Of a stretch of 64,000 nucleotides of DNA, positions 1 through 9,196 are shown in pieces (the first letter of the stretch is position 1; each line of letters starts with the position of its first letter). The stretch is from Paenibacillus_AA sp045062745 (GTDB taxonomy: Bacteria; Bacillota; Bacilli; Paenibacillales; NBRC-103111). The notes beneath the pieces were generated by a model. The model saw only the letters and a list, made by a program, of their open reading frames with translations, did no database searches and had not been told where the DNA came from. Position numbers and translations under genes: made by a program. The stretch spans positions 1 through 64,000 of the forward strand of contig NZ_JBJGED010000002.1 of NCBI RefSeq assembly GCF_045062745.1. The letters run 5' to 3'.

Positions 1-2
1 CG

Positions 3-2072
3 GCAAAAGAAAGAGGCGCCAGCATTGGCGTCGTGTTGCTTATCTTGTTTGTGGGTTTTGTGCTGCTTCCCGCCTTGATCGTCTGGCTCGTCATTTGCCT
101 AATCGCCCGGCTGCGCAGCGGTAAGAAGCTTCGCGGCATACGGGGCACGCATCGGCAGCAGGCGGAAGCGATCAATGCGATGATGGTATCCGACCTGTTC
201 CACGAGTTCGACCGCGGCTTCATGCAGGGAGCGAGTAAGCAACGCACGGGCGAGTTGCAGCGGCAGGTGCTGCAGTTACTCGAACGGTCGGAGGAGATCG
301 GCGAACGGTTGGGGAAATTTCAACCGGGCTTCTTTTTTAGGGGCAAAAACAACCCGCGCTTGGAAGCGTTCCGGGCCGAGCTGGAACTGGAGAACGAGCG
401 GCTCGTTCCGCTGCAGGCGACGTTCGCCGAACTTTCCGCTACGCTGTCGGAAGTGCGGCGGCTCATCGGAGAGGCCAACCATAGGGCGGGCCTCTTGACG
501 GCAGCCGTCGAGGAGCTGGCGCAGCAATCCGCCAACCCGCTCTCAGCGCTTCGCGATCAGTTGAAACAGGCGCTGGAGCTGTACGCGAAGGCCGACGAAG
601 TCGACGAATTCGACTTCGTGCAGGCAGCCCCGCATATTCGTGCCGCGCATGACAACTTCAATGAGGTGGAGAACGGGGTGCACCGGCTGCGCGAGTTGAT
701 TCCCGCCTTGCCGCTGCTGCTGCCGCGGATCGCGGCGTGCGAAGCGGAGCTGCGGCTGATCATGGAACGCGAGCGGCTGTTGTGCGTCGACGGCGATCCG
801 TTCCAAATGCTGAAAGCGGCGCGCGAGGACGTTCCCCGGTTGGGCGCCGCGATCGCGGTCGGCGAGGCTCGCCGAGCCGACGAACTCAGCCGGGCGATCG
901 AAGCCGCGATCGGCGGGGCCAAGGAGCTGGTGGAGCAGATGATTCGCAATCGCGACGGCTCGCTGCAGGCGGCGTCCGAGGTTAGCGCGCTGCTGCGCGG
1001 CTTTGCCGACCTCGATGTCCGTTTCCGGGCGGAACAGGAGAGACTGCGCGAAACGTTCGCCTCCGTGCACATGAAAGAGCAGGAAGAGCGGCAAGTTCGC
1101 ATGCGCGAGATGATCGGGGAACTGAAGCGCATGCTTGCTGAAATCGAATCGCTCGTCCATATCAACGTGCAGAAATACAGGGCGGCATCCGCTGTAGGCG
1201 AAAAGGTTCATCTCGTCGGCCAAGAGCTGACCGCGCTCCATGAGGAATGTTTCGCTTATCGCAAGTCGCTGGAGCGGACGCTAAACGAGCAGTCGAATCG
1301 ATCGGCGCGGCTTCACGAACTATACAATCATGCGCATGCCGCGTACGAGAATCTGCAGCTGCGAATACTGGAGCCCGAGGAAGCGATGGCGGATTGCGAG
1401 GCGGGGCTGCAGGAGGCACGGCTTCAATTGGACGCGCCCGGCAAGGATATGTACCGCATCGTTTCCGCTCTCGATACGTGCGAAGCGCGAGTCGGGCAGT
1501 TCGACCGGCTTGTCGGGCAGCTGGCCCATCTTTATTCGCTAGCGCACCATTCGCTGGAACAGCTGCGGAAAGATTATACCAATCGCAAGCGCCGGTACCG
1601 CCGAACAATCAACGTCGGCATATACGAAGCCGATTTCCAGGCCACGGTCGACAGCATTGTGCAAGCCGTCAAGGTGGGCAGCTTCGAGGAAGCGCAGCAG
1701 CTTATTGCATCAGCTCAGACGATTCTGGCGCACATGGACAGCGGTTTCCAGCAACAGCGTGCACTGGACGATGCCGCGGATCGGCGACGCCGCGAGCTTG
1801 AGGCGGAAGAACGGCGCAGACGGGCGGCGTGGGATGCCGAGGAACGAAGAAGGCGGGCAAAGTGGGAAGCTGAAGAGAAGCGCAGACACGGCAGCGGAGG
1901 CGGCGGGAGCGGGCGATCGTCCGGCAGCGCCGGCTGGGACGGCGGAAACGAGCGATCGTCCGGCAGCGCAAGTTGGGGCAGCGAAAACGGGAAATCGTCC
2001 GGCAGCGCCGGTTGGGGAGACGACGACAAAGGCGGCGGAGGAGGCAGGTCTTCGGGGTCGTCCTCATGGTAG
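3..2072 (+). CDS. Membrane-anchored coiled-coil protein with SSGS-W tail, 5' end outside window
   Basis: The frame is open to the left edge, so the true start lies upstream; the first internal GTG is at 33. The visible part opens with one transmembrane segment (about residues 11-37), followed by roughly 550 residues of Glu/Arg/Leu-rich helix that looks coiled-coil (EzrA-like in style) and a basic RRR/EER stretch. The tail is Gly/Ser-rich with four imperfect repeats of the form SSGSAxW. Such a tail after a membrane helix is typical of TPM/YgcG-type proteins, so an extracytoplasmic TPM domain is probably encoded upstream; that domain is not visible here. Function unknown. The long antisense frames over this gene are composition shadows. 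Confidence 0.75.
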   Translation, partial: AKERGASIGVVLLILFVGFVLLPALIVWLVICLIARLRSGKKLRGIRGTHRQQAEAINAMMVSDLFHEFDRGFMQGASKQRTGELQRQVLQLLERSEEIGERLGKFQPGFFFRGKNNPRLEAFRAELELENERLVPLQATFAELSATLSEVRRLIGEANHRAGLLTAAVEELAQQSANPLSALRDQLKQALELYAKADEVDEFDFVQAAPHIRAAHDNFNEVENGVHRLRELIPALPLLLPRIAACEAELRLIMERERLLCVDGDPFQMLKAAREDVPRLGAAIAVGEARRADELSRAIEAAIGGAKELVEQMIRNRDGSLQAASEVSALLRGFADLDVRFRAEQERLRETFASVHMKEQEERQVRMREMIGELKRMLAEIESLVHINVQKYRAASAVGEKVHLVGQELTALHEECFAYRKSLERTLNEQSNRSARLHELYNHAHAAYENLQLRILEPEEAMADCEAGLQEARLQLDAPGKDMYRIVSALDTCEARVGQFDRLVGQLAHLYSLAHHSLEQLRKDYTNRKRRYRRTINVGIYEADFQATVDSIVQAVKVGSFEEAQQLIASAQTILAHMDSGFQQQRALDDAADRRRRELEAEERRRRAAWDAEERRRRAKWEAEEKRRHGSGGGGSGRSSGSAGWDGGNERSSGSASWGSENGKSSGSAGWGDDDKGGGGGRSSGSSSW

Positions 2073-2086
2073 AGTTGTCGAGACAG

Positions 2087-2118
2087 CTGCACCGGGCGGG
2101 TGAAAGCGGCCGGTGCAG
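2087..2118 (+). terminator. Hairpin after coiled-coil gene
   Basis: CTGCACCGG and CCGGTGCAG form a perfect 9-bp stem 14 bases after the stop codon. No clean T-run follows, so it may be a weak terminator or a stabilising 3' hairpin. Confidence 0.35.
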
Positions 2119-2203
2119 AAGCGCGTTCGCAGGCGGTGTGGCGGTTTTTAAGCGAACGGGCCGAATAACGCAACGAACAGAAGAAAGGAGTTGAACAAGA
2201 AAG

Positions 2204-2683
2204 ATGGCAGCATCATTTTCACATAAGCCCGAAGGATACGAATGTCCATTTTGTCGAATTTCTGGTATCGAGCAACCTAATCAGGGAACAAAACAAAGGG
2301 ATATCATTTATCAGAATGAAAAGGTAACGGCATTTATAGCGAGCAAATGGTGGCCAAACAATAAAGGACATGTTCTTGTTGTTCCTAATCAACATTTCGA
2401 GAACATCTTTGAACTCCCTGCGGATTACGCTGCTGAAATTCACCGCGCGGCTCAGCTTACAGCGTTTGCAATGAAACGTACATATGAATGTGATGGGATT
2501 TCTACGCGGCAACATAATGAGCCTGCTGGCAATCAAGACGTGTGGCATTATCATCTCCATGTTTACCCTAGATATGTGAATGATCAACTTTATCTGACAA
2601 AGGGTTCTCAGTCCGATCCAGATGAACGCTCTTTCTATGCTGATAAGTTGCGTTCATGGATAAAGGAAAACATTAGGGTCTAG
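2204..2683 (+). CDS. HIT family nucleotide hydrolase/transferase
   Basis: A 159-residue histidine-triad protein. The catalytic HxHxH signature is WHYHLHVYPRY with His115, His117 and His119; the N-terminal CPFC pair (Cys14, Cys17) and the GHVLVVP strand (about 55-61) are also typical. Members bind and hydrolyse dinucleotide or nucleoside phosphoramidate substrates in the cytosol. AAGGAG lies about 15 bases before the ATG. Codon use is AT-richer than the preceding gene, suggesting a different history. A shredded relative of this gene lies at about 60.06-60.16 kb. Confidence 0.9.
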   Translation: MAASFSHKPEGYECPFCRISGIEQPNQGTKQRDIIYQNEKVTAFIASKWWPNNKGHVLVVPNQHFENIFELPADYAAEIHRAAQLTAFAMKRTYECDGISTRQHNEPAGNQDVWHYHLHVYPRYVNDQLYLTKGSQSDPDERSFYADKLRSWIKENIRV

Positions 2684-2736
2684 GAGGAGCGAGTGATAAC
2701 CCTAGTAGGAGACGGACCGTAAAAAGGGAGGTTGCT

Positions 2737-4005
2737 ATGAGATTTCCTAAAATGATTAAGGTAAGACAGCATTTTACCGGTCCGCAGGTGACGGATATTG
2801 AAGCTGAGATCGCGAAGCAATTGCTGCAAGTCGAACTGTCGCAAAAAATAAAACCAGGGATGAAAGTAGCCGTTACCGCGGGAAGCCGGGGAATTGCCAA
2901 TATACCGATAATTATTCGTTCTGTTGTCCGGGAGCTGAAAAAGCTGGGTGTCCTGCCGTCCATTATTCCTGCGATGGGGAGTCATGGAGGAGCGACAGCG
3001 GAGGGACAAGTTGAAGTCCTACACAGTTTGGGCATAACCGAACATTTTTGCGAAGCTCCTATCGTCTCCTCGATGGATGTGGTTCAAGTCGGCGAGACTC
3101 CTGGAGGAATGCCAGTTTTTGTCGATAAAAACGCATGGGAAATGGATGCCGTTTTGTTGATTGGCCGGATAAAGGTGCATACGGATTTCAAATCCCCGAT
3201 CCAGATAGAAAGCGGATTGATGAAGATGGCTGCCATCGGGATGGGTAAACATAAACAGGCGCTGCTCGTTCACAGTTACGGGGTTCACGGTATTCGCGAC
3301 ATTATGCCGGAAGTAGCAAAGGTCGTCCTTGAAAAAGTGAATATTTTGTGCGGATTGGCAATCGTTGAAAATGCTTTTGAGCAAACAGCCCTGATTGAAG
3401 CCATTGCTGTGGACAAAATTCAGGAGCGGGAAGGAGAACTTTTGAAGATATCTGCCTCCTTGATGCCGAAACTGCCTATGGAAGACATTGATGTATTGGT
3501 TGTCGACGAGATCGGCAAAAATTACAGCGGTACCGGAATGGATACCAATATCATTGGACGTATACGCATATTAGGCGTGGAAGAGCCGCAAAGTCCGAGC
3601 GTCCGATATGTCATCGCAAGTGACCTTAGCGAGGAGTCGCATGGCAATGCACTCGGGATTGGGCTTGCCGATTTGACTACGAAACGCCTCTTCGAAAAGC
3701 TGGATTACCGAAAAATGAACGAGAATGTCATTACCAGTTCGTTTCTCCACCGGGCAATGATCCCTATCATTTTAGATAACGATAGAGAGGCAATTTCAGT
3801 CGCCCTTCGCTGCAATTGGGGAGTCGACTCGGAGAATGCACGCATCGTGCTAATTCCAAATACGCTTCAACTGGAATATTTATATGCTTCTGAATCGCTA
3901 CTGGCCGAAATGCAACGGCTGCCTCATATCGAAGTGATCGGTGAAGCCGCGGAAATGCAATTTGATGAGTCGGGATATTTCAAGAAGTCCGATTTTGTGC
4001 ATTAG
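2737..4005 (+). CDS. LarA-like (lactate racemase domain, DUF2088) protein
   Basis: A 422-residue protein resembling the N-terminal lactate-racemase domain family. Conserved blocks are a glycine-rich strand AVTAGSRG (about 45-52), a GSHGG motif (81-85) where LarA has its catalytic-loop histidine, GRIKVHTDF (143-151) and GMGKHKQA (168-175). In true LarA a nickel-pincer cofactor is tethered by a lysine; whether the lysines here serve that role cannot be told. No larB, larC or larE homologue is in the window, so lactate racemase activity should not be assumed. AAAGGGAGG precedes the ATG. It may form a short unit with the HIT gene 53 bp upstream. Confidence 0.7.
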   Translation: MRFPKMIKVRQHFTGPQVTDIEAEIAKQLLQVELSQKIKPGMKVAVTAGSRGIANIPIIIRSVVRELKKLGVLPSIIPAMGSHGGATAEGQVEVLHSLGITEHFCEAPIVSSMDVVQVGETPGGMPVFVDKNAWEMDAVLLIGRIKVHTDFKSPIQIESGLMKMAAIGMGKHKQALLVHSYGVHGIRDIMPEVAKVVLEKVNILCGLAIVENAFEQTALIEAIAVDKIQEREGELLKISASLMPKLPMEDIDVLVVDEIGKNYSGTGMDTNIIGRIRILGVEEPQSPSVRYVIASDLSEESHGNALGIGLADLTTKRLFEKLDYRKMNENVITSSFLHRAMIPIILDNDREAISVALRCNWGVDSENARIVLIPNTLQLEYLYASESLLAEMQRLPHIEVIGEAAEMQFDESGYFKKSDFVH

Positions 4006-4095
4006 CGATTAATAGTTGAGAAGAAAGGAAGAAAAGTCTGATAGCATCCATCAGAAGAAATGGGACCAATATCTTAATAGAGGAGCGTCTCGAAT

Positions 4096-4126
4096 AAAGT
4101 CCACAACCAAATTGGTTGTGGACTTT
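4096..4126 (+). terminator. Perfect hairpin terminator after LarA-like gene
   Basis: AAAGTCCACAACCAA pairs with TTGGTTGTGGACTTT, a perfect 15-bp stem with A/T ends, followed by a short T/A stretch. Its symmetry means it could work in both directions. The rest of the gap up to 4387 holds the kinase promoter region, with a -10-like TATAAT near 4350. Confidence 0.7.
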
Positions 4127-4387
4127 TAAATGGAGGAGTTACCTTAAGAACAGCGAACCGACCCTATTATTTAAGCTTCTGACAATCTAAGCGTTAATCA
4201 TTTTTGTGTGCGGGAACGGTCGGACGTCCCGACTGGCCATATCGGAAAAATCGGTCCAGCGTGGAATCATGTTGCGAAGCCGATTTGCCGTGTCAAATGC
4301 AGCAAAGAAATAAACAAACGGAACAAAGAGGCGGCGCAGCGGCTGTAGTATAATCGACATATAGATATCGTTGTGGGGGCCAGCAGC

Positions 4388-6124
4388 ATGGTAAACTTTA
4401 TGATCGGTTTCGTCAACTCGATCCGTTCGAAGCTGTTCTACAAAATGCTCATCATCTACTCCCTGCTTACGCTTGTTCCGCTCATCGTCGTCAGCACCAC
4501 CTTCTACTACCGTTCCAGCCAGTTGATCGGCAAGAAAGCGACGGAGAACGCCCAGCAGGAGCTAAGCGCGGTTGCAACAGCGATTGACGCCCCGCTTCTT
4601 GCCATCAAGAAACGGATGCTGGAAGTGGGAGAACGGGATACGATCCAATCTTACTTGAAGCTGTATCAACAAACCGGCGCTAACGCGACGAATGACGATA
4701 CCCGGTCGAACTTGCTCGAGAGCGTACAGGATGTACTGCAGGTCGAACTGGTTGAACTGAAGAGAACCATCGGTCCATTCGTCGACAGCATGTATTTGAT
4801 CACGCCGGACGATCAGGTCATCGGTATCGATGGCAGTCGTGCGCTGCAGTACCCTACCGCCTACCGCCTTCTGCCCTTCGAATTCGAACGAATGCCCGAA
4901 TGGGCTTTTTTTACTGATGATAAACGGATGGCTTGCGACATGAAAATTTACGGGATCGATAAGGTGCTCGATACCGATAAAGTGCTTGGGCAGCTTGTCG
5001 TCACGCTGCTCCCCTCGGGTTTGCAGAACGCCGATGCCGACTTTTCGCCCGGCACCTTCTACATCACCAGCTCGGACAACATCATCCTCTCCGCCTCCGA
5101 TTCGGACGAAATCGGCAACGTGCTGGATGTGAGGGGACCGGCAACGCAGCTGCTGATTCGGCAGAAGTCGCAGCATGCCGACTTCAGTTATATCCGGCTG
5201 GCAACACCGGGCACGGACAAGATTGTTGAGAAGCAGGCGCTGTTTTCCGCAACGATCACCTTCCTGGCATGGCTGGCCGTTCTTGTTGTAACGTATTGGA
5301 TACTCAAGCGCGTGACCGATCCGATCCGGCGGCTTACCCGGCTGATGCGCCGGGCGGAGATTGAGGAATACGAGCTTATACAGGATGTTGTGACGAGGGA
5401 TGAAATCGCGATGCTCTGTCACGGCTATAATCGGCTTGTGCTGCGGACGAAGGACTTGATCGACAAAAACTATAAAAACGAGCTTCTTGCGTGGGAGGCC
5501 GAACTCAAAGCGATCCGGATGTACATCAATCCTCATTTTTTGTACAACACGTTGGAATACATCAGCATCATGTCGCAGAACCCCAGCAAGGCACGGTATG
5601 TGCCCGATATTGTCCAGAAGCTGTCGAGCATTTTCCGATTCTCCATTCTGCCGGGCGGGAAGTTCGTATCGCTGGAGACGGAATTCGCATTCGCGGAAAA
5701 GTACCTGCAGATTCATCAATACCGGTTCGGCGGGCGGATGCAGCACACTATCGTTCTGCCGGAAATGCTCAGGCAGGCTGTGGTGCCGAAGCTAGTGCTG
5801 CAGCCGCTCGTCGAGAATGCGGTAATTCATGGCATCGACCGACTGCCGGATGGCGGCCGCATCGAGATCGAGGCGAAAGATGAAGAGTATATGCTTGTGG
5901 TCGAAATCCGAAACCCGGCCCCGCCGGTCGTGTCGGATCGCGGCCCGAGTCCCGGTCGACCGGGCAAGAACGGATTGGGTTCCGGCCTCGAAAATGTCAA
6001 TATGAGAATTCGCCATCATTTCGGCGATGCATACGGCGCCAAACTCAGCCAAGATGCGGAAGGCACGGTAACGGTCACGCTGAAGATGCCGATCCAACTA
6101 TGGAGCGAGGCAGGAGGGGAATAG
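4388..6124 (+). CDS. YesM-type sensor histidine kinase
   Basis: Membrane sensor kinase of the Bacillota YesM/LytS-like class that works with AraC-type response regulators. Residues about 20-37 form the first membrane helix, followed by an extracellular sensor domain of about 245 residues, a second helix (about 286-306), a HAMP linker and the His_kinase domain with NPHFLYNTL (phosphorylated His383). The ATPase domain shows QPLVENAVIHGI and GLGSGLENV. The ATG at 4388 is chosen over the in-frame GTG at 4373 because a GGGGG stretch sits 8 bases upstream. It overlaps the start region of the regulator and probably senses a sugar or its binding protein for the following ABC transporter. Confidence 0.9.
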   Translation: MVNFMIGFVNSIRSKLFYKMLIIYSLLTLVPLIVVSTTFYYRSSQLIGKKATENAQQELSAVATAIDAPLLAIKKRMLEVGERDTIQSYLKLYQQTGANATNDDTRSNLLESVQDVLQVELVELKRTIGPFVDSMYLITPDDQVIGIDGSRALQYPTAYRLLPFEFERMPEWAFFTDDKRMACDMKIYGIDKVLDTDKVLGQLVVTLLPSGLQNADADFSPGTFYITSSDNIILSASDSDEIGNVLDVRGPATQLLIRQKSQHADFSYIRLATPGTDKIVEKQALFSATITFLAWLAVLVVTYWILKRVTDPIRRLTRLMRRAEIEEYELIQDVVTRDEIAMLCHGYNRLVLRTKDLIDKNYKNELLAWEAELKAIRMYINPHFLYNTLEYISIMSQNPSKARYVPDIVQKLSSIFRFSILPGGKFVSLETEFAFAEKYLQIHQYRFGGRMQHTIVLPEMLRQAVVPKLVLQPLVENAVIHGIDRLPDGGRIEIEAKDEEYMLVVEIRNPAPPVVSDRGPSPGRPGKNGLGSGLENVNMRIRHHFGDAYGAKLSQDAEGTVTVTLKMPIQLWSEAGGE

Positions 6125-6126
6125 AT

Positions 6127-7668
6127 ATGCGCATATTTGTCGTTGACGACGAGTCCGAAATCCGCGACTATTTGGCAGGATTGCCGCAATGGGAGCAAGC
6201 TGGATGCACGGTAGTCGGAACAGCTGCCAACGGAGAGGAAGCGCTTGAACTGATGGAGAGAATGAGTCCCGACGTGCTATTGACCGACATCCGCATGCCT
6301 GTAATGGACGGCATTGAGTTGGCCGAGGCGGTCCGGACGACGCGTCCCGATCTGCCGATTATTTTCCTAACCGCGCATCATGAATTTGAGTACGCTAGAC
6401 AAGCCGTTCGGTTGGGCGCCACCGACTTTATTACGAAGCCGTTTAGGCCGGAGGATATCGTTAGCGCGGTGGAGCAGCTGCGGGCTAAGGAGCGTGACGG
6501 TTGGCGGGAGCGGGATAGTTTTTTTGCGGTGATCGGCAGCGAGACGGTTTCGGCGGAAGAGAAACGGGAATGGCTATGGGGCCGCGGAATGGAAGACGGG
6601 AGCTTTGTCTTGCTTTATGTCGAGCTGGATCATGTGCACGGGTTGCAATATTCGCGAAATCCGTTCGCGCTGAAGCAGGTCCGCAAGGCGCTTGAAACCA
6701 TTTCAAAGCGGGAGTCAACGACGGCCTGGATGTCCGAAGTCGCAAGCGGGATCTACGTGCTTCTGCCGTATAGGGCGGATTCGAAAACGGACGCTTCCCG
6801 GAGCATCGAATTCGCGAAACGCATGATCGAAGCGTGTGAAACGCAGGAAGGACTGAGCATCTCGGTCGGCATCAGCCGGACGATGGTTACCTTTCTCGAG
6901 CTTCCGGAGGCGATCCGGCAAACCGGCGTCTGCATGGACTACCGCATGCTGCTCGGCAAAAAGTCGGTGATCGCCTTCGACGCGATCGAGACGATCGTCA
7001 GCGAGAAGGAGAAGGAGTCGCTCTCGTCGGTTAATCAGGTGGCGGAGCTGCTGCGCACCGGCGAAACGGACGGCATCCGCCATTCGATTTCCGCCGCCTA
7101 CCGCCGCATGCTGTCCGTCGGCGCGAGCCGAAAGGACATCCAGCATTTTTGCATCGGAATGATCGAACGATCGGAGGACGTGCTGCTGGAGTTCGGCATC
7201 GAGCCGGACGCCCGGACGGCGGTCGAAATCCGGGAAACGATGCTTTCCAGCTTGATTTTGACGGATATGATGAAATCGCTTGAACGTTATATGCTGAGCA
7301 ACGTGGAAGAAATTCGCCGCTTGCTGTCGCAGTCACCCAAGCGGATCGTGGCGGAAACGAAGATGATCATCCAACAGGAGTATGCGTCCGAGCTCACGCT
7401 GCAAACGGTGGCGAAACGGCTGAACGTCAATTATTCCTATCTGAGCCGACTGATCAAGAAAGAAACGGGTGTCAATTTCACGGATATGCTATGGGAATGC
7501 CGCATAGAGGCGGCCAAGGTCAAGCTGTTGAATGACGACCTCAAGGCTTACGAGATCGCTTATGCCGTCGGCTTCAAGGACTCGGCCCACTTCAGCATGC
7601 TCTTCAAGAAAATGGCGGGATGCACGCCGAGCGAATACAAGCGCCAGGCCGGCGGTAAATTGCAATAA
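6127..7668 (+). CDS. YesN/AraC-type response regulator
   Basis: 513-residue cytosolic transcription regulator. The N-terminal receiver domain has the acidic pair Asp7/Asp8, phosphoacceptor Asp54 in TDIRMP and a conserved Lys in TKPF. A middle region of about 270 residues is poorly conserved. The C-terminal AraC helix-turn-helix pair has RLNVNYSYLSRLIKKETG and IAYAVGFKDSAHFSMLFKK. The ATG at 6127 is preceded by AGGAGGGG and lies 2 bases after the kinase stop, so both are co-translated. It is the cognate partner of the preceding kinase and is expected to activate the downstream transporter genes. Confidence 0.92.
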   Translation: MRIFVVDDESEIRDYLAGLPQWEQAGCTVVGTAANGEEALELMERMSPDVLLTDIRMPVMDGIELAEAVRTTRPDLPIIFLTAHHEFEYARQAVRLGATDFITKPFRPEDIVSAVEQLRAKERDGWRERDSFFAVIGSETVSAEEKREWLWGRGMEDGSFVLLYVELDHVHGLQYSRNPFALKQVRKALETISKRESTTAWMSEVASGIYVLLPYRADSKTDASRSIEFAKRMIEACETQEGLSISVGISRTMVTFLELPEAIRQTGVCMDYRMLLGKKSVIAFDAIETIVSEKEKESLSSVNQVAELLRTGETDGIRHSISAAYRRMLSVGASRKDIQHFCIGMIERSEDVLLEFGIEPDARTAVEIRETMLSSLILTDMMKSLERYMLSNVEEIRRLLSQSPKRIVAETKMIIQQEYASELTLQTVAKRLNVNYSYLSRLIKKETGVNFTDMLWECRIEAAKVKLLNDDLKAYEIAYAVGFKDSAHFSMLFKKMAGCTPSEYKRQAGGKLQ

Positions 7669-7758
7669 AGAAAAACCAAAACCCAGCCATCGAACATTTC
7701 CTCCATCCAAGCTAACATGGAAATGTAAGCGATCATGTGTCAAGAAGGGGTGCTCACA

Positions 7759-9120
7759 TTGAGGAAAAATGCAACAATCACATCGCTCTTTGCAGTGCTA
7801 TGCGTCTTGCTAGTGCTGGCGGCATGCGGCAAAGGGAACTCGGGCAATGCCGACAACGGGGGCGAAACGGCGACGAACACTCCGACGAGCGGAGGCACCG
7901 CGGCCGCTTCGAATGACAAGGAGTTTACGATCCGCGTCGGCTCCTGGTTCCTTGACGACCGCCCGTACCAACAGGCATATATGAAAGCGGTAGAAGCGGG
8001 CTACAAGAAGCTGTATCCTAAAGCCAAAATTCAATGGGACATTACGCTCGGGGCCACTTTTTTTGACAAGCTGAAAGCGCAGTTTGCTTCCGATTCCGCA
8101 CCGGACGTCACGTTCTTCCAGAAGAAGGATTGGTTCAAAGCCGGCAATTTCATGGACCTTTCGAATGAGCCTTGGGTTAGCCGTCTGTCGGAAACCGGCA
8201 AGAAATCCCCTGCCGTCCTCTATGAAGGCAAAATACTCGGCGTGCCGCTCGGTAGCACCCCGGCCGGGGGCGTATGGTACAACGCGGACATGTTCAACGA
8301 ACTCGGTCTGAAGCCGCCGAAAACGGTGCAGGAGTTTATGGATGTTTGCGAGAAGTTGAAGGCGGCCGGCAAAACGCCGATTGCGCTTGGATTCAAAGAC
8401 GTCTGGACGGCGCAGCTGTTCATGTCGCTATGGATCCAATCCTACGGGTTTGCAAGCGATTCCGAATACGGCAAGAAGATGTACAACGGCGTGATCAAAT
8501 CGGACGATCCGGCGATCCAGGCGGTCTATCGAAATTTACAAACGATGAAGGAAAAAGGCTATTTCAACAAAAACGCGCTTAGCATCGATTGGCCGGCGTC
8601 GGCTCAACTGCTCGCTTCCGGCGAAGCAGGGATGATCGTGCAAGGTCCCTATATGCCCGGCACGAACAAGGACAATATTGAGAAAGGCGGCTACAAGCCG
8701 TTCCAGCTCGGGTACTTCCCGCTTATGGACGACAAAGGCAATACCCAAGTTCCGGTCGGCACCAACGCAAGTTTGGCCATCAACGCCAAGACGAAGCTGG
8801 TCGAGGAGTCCAAAGCGCTTGTCAATCTGATGACGAAGCAGGAAATTCTGGCGCCATGGCTTGCAGGAGAGGGCTCGCTGCCTTACTTTACGGACGTACA
8901 AGTCAAGTTTGACTATCCGGTCATGGATACCTTGAAACAGTTTGTGGATAAATCCTCTTTTTCCAACAGATTTGAAGACTTTATCCCGGCAAGCGCCACT
9001 ACTGCGATGAGGGATCTTGTCACGAAGGTTATATCCGGCGCACCGTTCAATCCTTCCGATTTGAAGGCCGCACAGGACGCTTTCGAGAAAGACAAGGCGA
9101 CCGTTGTGCTTCCGTACTGA
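7759..9120 (+). CDS. Carbohydrate ABC transporter substrate-binding lipoprotein
   Basis: Family 1 extracellular solute-binding protein, 453 residues. A lipoprotein signal (basic MRKN, hydrophobic stretch, LAAC lipobox) is followed by a Gly/Thr/Ser-rich linker and a two-lobe binding fold. The TTG at 7759 is preferred because GAAGGGG sits about 10 bases upstream and it gives a normal-length signal peptide; the longer frame from 7735 adds unlikely residues. It is the lipid-anchored receptor for the two permeases downstream. No ATPase gene is nearby, as is usual for CUT1 transporters that share an MsmX-type ATPase. Confidence 0.92.
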   Translation: MRKNATITSLFAVLCVLLVLAACGKGNSGNADNGGETATNTPTSGGTAAASNDKEFTIRVGSWFLDDRPYQQAYMKAVEAGYKKLYPKAKIQWDITLGATFFDKLKAQFASDSAPDVTFFQKKDWFKAGNFMDLSNEPWVSRLSETGKKSPAVLYEGKILGVPLGSTPAGGVWYNADMFNELGLKPPKTVQEFMDVCEKLKAAGKTPIALGFKDVWTAQLFMSLWIQSYGFASDSEYGKKMYNGVIKSDDPAIQAVYRNLQTMKEKGYFNKNALSIDWPASAQLLASGEAGMIVQGPYMPGTNKDNIEKGGYKPFQLGYFPLMDDKGNTQVPVGTNASLAINAKTKLVEESKALVNLMTKQEILAPWLAGEGSLPYFTDVQVKFDYPVMDTLKQFVDKSSFSNRFEDFIPASATTAMRDLVTKVISGAPFNPSDLKAAQDAFEKDKATVVLPY

Positions 9121-9140
9121 TCCACACGTCGGTACGTACC

Positions 9141-9169
9141 CGCGTCCAGCCTCACAGCGGCTGGACGCG
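9141..9169 (+). promoter_or_regulatory. Intercistronic hairpin between binding protein and permeases
   Basis: CGCGTCCAGCC pairs with GGCTGGACGCG, a perfect 11-bp stem with a 7-base loop followed by only TTTC. Hairpins in this place usually protect the binding-protein mRNA or partly terminate transcription, giving more receptor than permease. That role is inferred from position. Confidence 0.6.
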
Positions 9170-9196
9170 TTTCATCTTCGGAAAGGAGCCGCTACC

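Noticed and set aside
543..1241. Long minus-strand open frame inside the first gene
   Set aside because: Antisense shadow of a GC-rich coding region; no ribosome site and no recognisable protein pattern.
2737..4005. Calling the LarA-like protein a lactate racemase
   Set aside because: No larB, larC or larE cofactor genes are nearby and the cofactor lysine cannot be confirmed, so only the family is given.
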